64,000 bases of DNA from Epiperipatus broadwayi (taxonomy: Eukaryota > Onychophora > Udeonychophora > Euonychophora > Peripatidae), in assembly GCA_028023455.1 (NCBI GenBank), contig JAQFVV010012509.1:3776590-3840589 (forward strand), written 5' to 3'. Below the pieces are notes generated by a model. The model saw only the letters and a list, made by a program, of their open reading frames with translations, ran no database searches and was not told the origin of the DNA. This document shows positions 39,801 to 49,400 of this stretch, in pieces. The first letter of the stretch is position 1, and each line of letters opens with the position of its first letter. The translations under genes and the position numbers were made by a program.

Positions 39801-42800
39801 TCTGGATTACAGACCCAACTTACAGAAATAATATTAAGACAAGTATTACAATTAATATATTTATTATATCTACAAATATATACAATACAATATACGGTAT
39901 ATATACAAGTGAATATTTACAATGTTGAATATTGTAGTTTAACGTAAATTCTGGGTTCTGCCTACCCCTTCCAGCTACACCCAATGACGTGCCTCACGGG
40001 TAGGGTGTATGGCTCTTCCAGATATAAAAGACAGCTTGCCTTGAGCCAAGAGTGGTCTTAGCAACATCCAGTATCTGTGGGACTTGCCTAGCTGCACAGA
40101 CTAAATAGTGTAGTGCTATCAATAGGAATACTTGCTGCTGTTCAGGTTAGCAGAGCTTTTCTGGGAGAATGCAAAAAGTCTTATCAGGTTAGATAAATAT
40201 TCTTCACCGATTCTCCCAAAAGACTGAACTATTTTTAGCCAGATTTCTGACCTTATTGAAAACTTTCAGCTTCAGCAAGCATCATTGTTTATTGGCCTGT
40301 AATAATCATTGGCTATGTTTTTATCTATACATCAGCCTATTGGCTGGTGGCAAACAATGCTTAATCTGATCAGATAAGAAGGCATCTGGAATAGTCCAGT
40401 TTTGAGAGAAGGGAGGATTATAACAGTTTAAAAAGACTTGGAAAACATCTATCAACTTAAAACTATTTGCTTAATTAGGTCACTTGAAAAATTTTCAACT
40501 TTAAATCACAGTGCTCTTATGAAATGCTACAACATTAGAATTTCATTAGACTATTAAAAACACCATATGATTTCAGCCTGCATAATGTTAGAAGAAAATT
40601 CTATATAAATTGTTCCATTTCTGCCACCTATTGTAAGCTTGAGTAATCACCGGATTTTAAAGGTTACGACCTATTAAATTCTTATTTAATGTTTTTCTAT
40701 GCCAAAAATTGATCTGGAACATGGATAAAATCACACTAGAGAGAGATCTAATAAGAATTAATATTTAACATCTATAGATCAGTCAAGTTCCAATAGATGG
40801 CAATACTGGAGTTTTTCATCCCTTTATTTTTTAAACACAAAATTGCTTATAAAAAATTATAATATATTAATTTTTTTTTTTTTTTACATTTTAAAAAAAT
40901 GACCATATGTTTTGGAAGTTCATTTGTGGACCTTGACTTCTAGAAACCACCATTCCATGACATATCAATACATGTTTGATTCTATTAACAAGTTATATTG
41001 GTTTACCAATCTTACATTTTTTAATAGACTAACAACTTGCTGTCTTAAAGATATAAAATGCTGTTAAAATTTAAATGTAACACTAGTATTAATGCACTAA
41101 AATAAATTGTATGTAGGAAAAGTGATGCTAAGAAACATACATTATTGCTTCATTCTAACACCATCTTGCTTAGATGTCTTTATCTGACTCCAGAAAATAA
41201 TAGTAATAATATACCTGAATAAATGAATTTATGTATTATTGTTTGTAAAGCTTTGTTTGAGAATATCTTTAATATATTATTAATATATTGTGAATAAGCA
41301 GATTTTTTTAAAAGAAAGCTAAACATTTTTTTTCTTTGAACCATAAATCTAGCCTTGATAACAATTGCTAAGATTTGGTTGGCTATGATAGGTATACTTT
41401 GTTGGTGTGTGACATGGTTATATACAACAGCTCATTTAGCGCCTGGTGTTTTTGGCTTATTATGTAAATTCAACCATATATTGATCAATAACTAACTAGT
41501 TTCCAAATGTAATTTACATGATGATGTCCAAAGCTTATCTAAACCAATACAATATTCACAATCTTTTGTCAAGGCAACTACCTGAAATAAAAGATGGATT
41601 CATCTTTTAATTATAAAGGTTGCTGGGTATTCAATTGATTTATTAAACTTTGGATGTTAACATAAAGATTATGCATATGTGTTACTTTATAATATAGTGA
41701 TAGTGCATTCACCAGATAAAACTTGAAAAGAAATACCATTTCCAATTAGGTTTAAGTTCTTTTTCCTGGCATTCAGCTTATGACTAGTTCAGCTAACCAT
41801 TCAATATTGGTTAGAAAATGGATATCCAACCATTATTAAATGGACATCTAGCTAGTTTTTTCATAAAAGCTATTTAAATCTCATCAACGGCAAATTGTGA
41901 AATCAGTAATGTTAACACTTTTTTATTCATTATTTCCCTATGATAGATTCTTGAAGAGGTCTTTGCTTTTCAATGGAAAATTTAAAGGCTATTTTCCTAT
42001 ATATCTATTTAATTAACTATTTTTTCTTAACTAAAAAATATTGAATCATAATGGAAAATTTTTGTAATTTTTTCATAGCTGATTTATTGTAATTTTAAAT
42101 TTTCTCTTTAGAATTTCATAATTTATGTGTACATAATTTCTTCTCTCTTTTTTGATAATTAATTAAATGTTGTGTACCCCATTATTCCTAAATTGCTATA
42201 CCAATGTAGAATGTTTATTTTGTATTAGCAGTCTTAGATGTATATAGAGGTAGAAAAAATCCAATACTGTAACAGTCAGAATCGGTGATTCGTTAACATA
42301 GTGCAGAATTCGACCACCACACAGAACGGCAGCACCATCAAGGTAGCGAAGTCACCCGTAGTACTGAGTTCGAACATATTTTATCGGTTCCACAATACAA
42401 TCTATGAAACAACGCATCTGATGCGACATTAGTAAACATTTCTTTAGGCGTGGTGGTCAGGGATTTGATTCATGATTTTATTTTCGAGTTAGCCAATAAT
42501 CAAACTAATATTAATTAAACATTCATATTTACATCATCAGGGAAATATTATATAGAATGAGTATCGAATAAAAAAAATGTAACTGTAGATGTATAGTTTA
42601 AAATTATTTATTGAAACATTTTAATAAAAAAAAATCATTTACTAATAATATTTTATAGATTTAAAGTTTCCGAAGTGGGATTTGCGATACTATTATATAT
42701 TAAAGAATACATTTATTTATTTAGACATATTTTATATTTAAGACCTCAGTAGCGGTATTTCCGATACTGTCATGTTTACAAAAGAAATACATTTATTTGA

Positions 42801-45800
42801 AGGCGTAATCTAGCTACCTAAAATTCTTGAGCAAGTATTTCTAAGGCATGCCTTGAGGGATTTATACCTTTGCAATGCAAGAGTCTAAAGTAAAATTTAT
42901 AAGAGTAGCAGTGGACATATATTTATTTAATTAAAAATATTTATTTATAACTAAGGGCAAACATTTATTTGAGAGTGAATTATGAAGATAATGCAGGGGT
43001 GAAGTGATACATAGAATAATAAAGTTAGTTAAAGAAACACATGGTATGTTTTAGAAAGGCGATACAGAATGGCAGTATATTGAAACTGAAAAGCCGTGAA
43101 TGAGATTATCAGAATGATGGGCTGGAATTTGCCATTGGCCCAAAGAAGTCAGGTGTCACAAGCATAACCAGGGACAAGCGGTTCATGCTGTGATTTGCCT
43201 GCTGGCTGCATGACGGTTGTCAAGTCTTATGGGACATTCATTTGTCAGCTTGTGTAGGATGACTGGGGTTAATTTCAACCCTATAGAATCCGGAATATTC
43301 ACGGCTTGGAATGGGCCATGGCATCTCTAAAATGTAACACATGTATAATGTATAGACGATTATGGTAAGATTTAAATATATTTCTAACTCGGCCCTACAT
43401 CATCAACATTTAATAAAGAACGTTGGTGACTCTCAAAGAAATGTAATTTTATGGAATTATTCATTAAGATTTAATAAATATAAAACATATATAAACTGGG
43501 TGATTATTACAACTAATACGCCTGCATTACAATAAATGAAGCATTGAATGCGTGTCGATTTATATGAAAATTAAGTTATTTATGAAAGTAAATATTAATG
43601 AAAATTTGACAAGCATTCACTGTTTCAAGCGATCATAGATTTAAACTTAGAAAACTATGAGCATGTGATAATTATATGATAAAATGTAGATTTTAGAAAT
43701 AAGTACCCAAGAAAGATAAAAGTGAGGTAAGCTAGATTATTAGAGAAATTTACACAATAAATTAATTATTAAATTTTAGTTTTACAAATGATAATTTTAT
43801 ATTTTATAAGTTATATAAGTAGTATGAAGACTGAGCTATAGCATATTAGTAGAGTACTATAGAGAATGTGGACACAGGTACCTATTTATGAGAAGTTTTT
43901 CGATTCCATTGGTTAGTAGCAAATTGTTCATGATTAGCAGTTCTTTCCTGTATTTAGGTGGTTCATTTAATTTAACAGCAGCAGCAGCTTTCTCATTATT
44001 TTAGGCAGCAGATCTTCGTGGTTGAATTTATGAAGGGCAATGGAAGGTTAGGCATCCAATAGGCCATCTCCCGGGTGAAGAATAGTCTGGGCACTTTTAC
44101 TCGGTCATACCATGGCAGGAACAATTTATTTAATATTTTGGAGACTCTCAACTGATCGAGAGCAGAGTTAAAGTTAAAGTGTCTGTTTCTAGCAAGTCTA
44201 AGATGGCCTCTCTTCTTAGATCTTATCTTTACATTTTTGTTAGTGTATTTTTAGATTCCACTTAATCTGCCCTGGGGATAATCAATGCATTTTTGTTAAT
44301 TCTAATTAGAGAAAACTGCTGTTCTATTGTTTATGTTTAGATTTTACATTTAGTTTTTGCAATTAGATTTTAGGGAATTTTTCTTTTTAATTAATCTATT
44401 ATCTCTCACCGACCGATTCTTTTTAAAATTTCAAAGACAAAAAGGGAAAATAGGATTACTTTTACTTTTGATTAAAAATTACATCTGATTTCTAAAATTA
44501 TTATTAAATGAAATTTAAACAAAGCAATAAATAACGGATTTTACAATTTAAAATAAATGGTTAAAATCATATATTTTTGTATAACTAAAAGAAGAAATAT
44601 AAATTGTATGTATTGCTCTAAATTTGAGATCGAAATGTGTGCATGTTTATGTTGAATTCTACATATATCTATACAATTTTAATATTGCTACACACACAAT
44701 TCGATACCAAAAAGTTTAAATTTGGGTAGGATAGACCGGTGAGTGAGAGACTATAGAAAAAGGTGAAACTTAAGATTCGAATACGAATCTTACTGTTTCA
44801 ATACATTGGATTGTGGATATAAACAGTCATTTTCCATTGTCATAGCAATCTAAAAGAATAAAGATAGAAAAAAGTATAACTGAATTTGATTAATTAGTCA
44901 AAAATGGAAATCTTAAATAATATTGGGAAAAAAATCTCTGTGTATAGAAAAAGAGAACGTATTGTAAAATATTTAACTTAGAAGATACAATGGAAACAAT
45001 AACAATGTAACCTTCCCTGAGATTAGTTCATTGGTACCATCACTTACGAGTCTCTAGAAATTAGCAGTATAACAATTTTGCCTCTTGTCTTAGACAATGT
45101 TTTACATGTGGTTGTTGAGAATAATAGATAAAAATTCCTAAACTATATATAAATATCTAAGTAAAATAGCTCTTTATATATATATATTATAATGGTCAGG
45201 ATGGATCAGAGGTCTCATCGTATCTGCCATACAGGGCACCACCAGACTATTGGAACCTGGAAATTTTTTATAGTAGACAATTACATATTGTTAAAATCCA
45301 AATTTACATATATATTTTTTATTGCGACTGTCAGTCCCAGTCACTATCTCACAGAGCAGCAGAGATTATTTTAAATATTAAAAAAAAAATGAAGCCACTG
45401 CCAGTAATAACACACACAAACATTTATTAAACATATATAAAATTTAGAATTATTATTTTAGTAGAACTTTAATTAAAAAAATTTTTTTTAATAAAATATT
45501 GTAACTTTACTTTAGATTTTAATTTACAATTTAACTTTTTGTTTTAGAAGTTGGCACAGATGAATTTAATATTTTATTAGTGTTGAGTATGGATAGACTA
45601 TATAGATTGCATTTGAAAAGAAAATATTCTATTGCTTATTTAACCTTAGGCCAAAAGTTCATACTCAAACCAATGCCAATCTATCTGATATATTGATGTA
45701 TTCAATGCAGCATGAATATGACAGCACAATACCATACTCTCAGGAATGGACATCTGAACAGCATGGTTATACAGAAGAAATTGTCTCTCATCGAGTACAG

Positions 45801-46393
45801 GAATGTTATGTCTGTCTGGCGAGAAGAACAATAAAAAGAAAACTCCATAGGAAGGGATTGCAGTCCTTTTTGCTGTCTTACTATCCCATTCCATAGGCTA
45901 AAGAGATGATCCAAGGAGCAGGGAATACCATCTGCTTCCGATAATTAGTACAAAATGGGACTTATTTTGTCCAAGTGCAGTGTATAATGTGATCTGCACA
46001 TAGCAGTTCTTCATACTACATTTACTAATTACACCAATATATTCAATCTATTAACCCAATCGAACTATGAAACAAATAACCTAAGATTTACCCACCCTTA
46101 AACTAACTTAACTTTATGAATCTATGCAGCTATTCATGCCCGACTTAAATTTAACATGATTTAATTAAAAGTTTAGCTTAACAGAAAAAACAAAAAAAAA
46201 TCATAAAAACTTAAAAGAACAAAAAAAATAAATTAATGGTAATGATTTAAAAAAAATAATACATTCAATAAAAATAATTAATAAATAATTTAGTCAGATA
46301 GCAAATTCTATTTATTTAAATATTGAAAAGTTTAGAATTTAGAATTCTTACTGTTTTCAAATACTGGAAAGTTTTAGAATTAATGTTCATTAG

Positions 46394-46426
<33 letters not shown>

Positions 46427-49400
46427 GAACATATAATAAAACCATAAGAATTATATATATATATATATATATATATAATTCTTATGGTTTTAAAAAGTTC
46501 ATCTTTAACAGTTGCTTGCCATTTGGGATCCAGTGTTAATTGTCCTGATGTCCTGGGGAAAGACCGGTATGCTGTTGGCTGTTTTATTGATTCATCTGGA
46601 GGTCCTTTACTTTAGCTGGTATATTATTTCTGGGCCCTGATAGACTGTAGTTTGCAATATGGGAAAACAATGTCTTTTCTTAAAAAAAAAACTTAAGGAA
46701 TTGAAAGTGTATTTTTTAATCCCTTCTCCTTCAACTCTCTCCGTCTTAACACATATCACACCTCTCTCTATCACATCTCTATTTTTTTCTATTTTATTTC
46801 CGAACTTTTCCTTTTATATTAAACTTTCGCATCAAGTGGACATTATGTCATGATGATGATGATCCTTTTGGTGAGGTCCATTTCCTGAGGGATTTCTTTA
46901 ATTGGCTATTCTGTTCCTATTGTTTTTCTCTCCTATCTGACCTTTAATTATAAATTTTGAGATGCTCAAAGGCTAGTTCACTTGAACTAATTAAAATAAT
47001 CATTTCCGATTTACACAACAGAATTAATTAAATTTGTGCATTCTTAAAGATATATTTATATCTTTAAATCTTTTAAGTTTTTGTTGAAAAGATATATTTT
47101 TATCTTTTAAGTTTTTGTTGAAAGTTTAATCTTAAAACTTTTTTTTTAATAGTTTTCTTTTAATAACTTTTCATCTGTGCGATTTTATATACATAAAGTT
47201 TAGATGACTTTTAATTTTCAATTTTTAAAAAAGACGTTTTTATTTGCGAACTTCTATTTTTGTCTAATTTTTAAAAAAACATAATGTAACAGTGTGTATG
47301 CCTGTTACAATATATTTACACCACAAGGTTTTAAAATTAACAGAAAATTTTTGCCCATAAAATAAATGCATTACATAATTATGCTTTTAGCAGTACACCT
47401 CTTGTGTAAAATTATTTTTTGACTAGTGAAATCGACTAATATATGCACACACATGTACATGCCTATAAAGTACACTATAATCAATTTGAACTATGTTATC
47501 ATAATTACAATATATATATAACCCATTCTTTTTATTAAAGCTCTTTTTGTTTTCTTCGTATATTCTTCATTCATGTATATATTTACTTAATGACATTGTT
47601 AGCATTAACATGAGCCAAATTCCGGTGGTAGAAACCATCCAATAATATTATTAGGATGTCATTGCAATATCTATGAATTACTTATTCTATTTGAACAATA
47701 AGTAATGTGGTCAACTTAAACATCTTAATGTAACGCTAATATAACAGCAAGCAAAGTTATACACAACCAAATCCAAAATATATATTCCCAAATGTTAGTG
47801 AAAAATCTTTGCTTTAATATATATTTAAATAAATTAAACTTTGTATATGTTATATAAAGAATAAAATACTATCAAAGCATATATAATACAAAATATTAAC
47901 AGCTTGCTTACTTTGAATGCCATGAATTCGATACTCTGCACTAAGAGTTTGAATTCCAATTTACACCATAATTATGTGTGTTTTGTTATATACATATTTC
48001 AAAAAAAGATTTTCTTGGGAAAAGACTTAGCTATTGTGAACCTTCATACTGTGTATTTAAATATGTAATCCCCAGACCTTTCTATTGTCATTGCAAAATT
48101 GTAGAAAATTGTAAATTGATTAAGTAGAATGCATAATAACATAGAATAAAACAGAAGATAAAAACTACATTTTTGAACCAATCAAAACAATAAAGAATGA
48201 AAACCAATGGGTTTAAGACTGTTTTTTATTTAGCTTCCTTATAGATGGTAGTTTGGTTGTTTCATTACATTTGTTAATATAATTTGAGCTTTTCAAATTT
48301 TTTATGGCTTCTCTAAATATTATTTGAGAACTAGTTTTGGTTTTATGTGAAAGGTCTTTGGTTTATTATTTTTATTTTGCACTCTCTTACTTATGCTATT
48401 TCACTTTATGATTTCACAATGTTCTATTTCTTTCTATAATTTTTAAACTGTTTATTACTTTCTATATTTTTGCACAGACCACATTGAAGGCATTTTCTAA
48501 TATTTAGATAATTGGATAATTTAATATTCTACACTATTTATTCTGAATAAGTTTATATACACTTCTCTATTTATGCTGTCAAAACATTATTGTTTTGTAT
48601 AGCTTTTTATTATATATTAGAAAATACAGCATTAAACAAATATATATGAAATTAATATGAAGCCTCCTCCCCAGCCTGGAAATTCCTTTGTCAGAAACAT
48701 TAGAAGGGCTTTATTCTTAGATATTTTCCGACTAAAAGGTTAGTAAAAGGTTAGTTTACGTACTTATTGTTATATTGCAAGAAACTTGCCCATTTTGGTT
48801 CTATTTTGTAGAGATGTTTCTAACAAAGAGATTGACTTAGTGACAATTTGCCGAAAAGGGGGAGGGGGATAGACGTATATATTTCTATTTCATAAATATT
48901 ATTAGTAATTAATTTAAGTAAATACTTATTTCTTTTTATTTTGTAGTTACAGAAAAACCACTGAACATCCATTCCCTGGACAAATAGAAGATTGTGTGAA
49001 AGCAACTGAATATTTTATTAAAAATTGTTTAGAATGGAATGTAGATCGACATAGAATTGCTTTAATGGGAGACGAAATTGGAGGAAACGTAGCTGTTTCG
49101 GTTTCTCTTAGGATGCATGAAAAAAAAATTATTATACCTAAAGTACAAGTTCTTCTGTATCCCCTTGTTGAAATATTACCTCTTACTGAAGAAATAAAAT
49201 TTTACATATCATATATTGATTCAGATGCTACACTTACCGAATTGGTTTATGGAAATGGAAGCATGTGGATTTCTCCAGCCCCTGTACCCATCAAATTTGA
49301 TGATCCTTATAAAACTCTTGTTAAATATTGTAAGAATTATTTAAAAAGAATGACAAGTGAATTACCTGTAACTGAACTTCTAGAGAGACATAAGGAATCC

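Larger units (their letters stand above)
39140..48946 (+). other. Intron 8 (9.8 kb)
   Basis: GTAAGT donor and TTTTGTAG acceptor, phase 2. It contains the probable solo LTR at 39.8-40.4 kb, an unexplained less AT-rich block at 42.27-43.4 kb, and the (TA)n palindromes at 46.4 kb. The stretches 40.5-42.2, 43.4-46.3 and 46.5-48.9 kb show no supported gene. Confidence 0.75.

Noticed and set aside
45646-45914. Overlapping frames of 67-82 codons on both strands
   Set aside because: Three mutually overlapping frames with no recognised motif and no splice context; most likely chance in a less AT-rich patch.
42268-47309. A 5-kb element from TGTAACAG (42268) to CTGTTACA (47302-47309)
   Set aside because: Inverted eight-base ends match, but there is no target duplication, no coding sequence, and CTGTTACA is already paired with a TGTAACAG at 47285.
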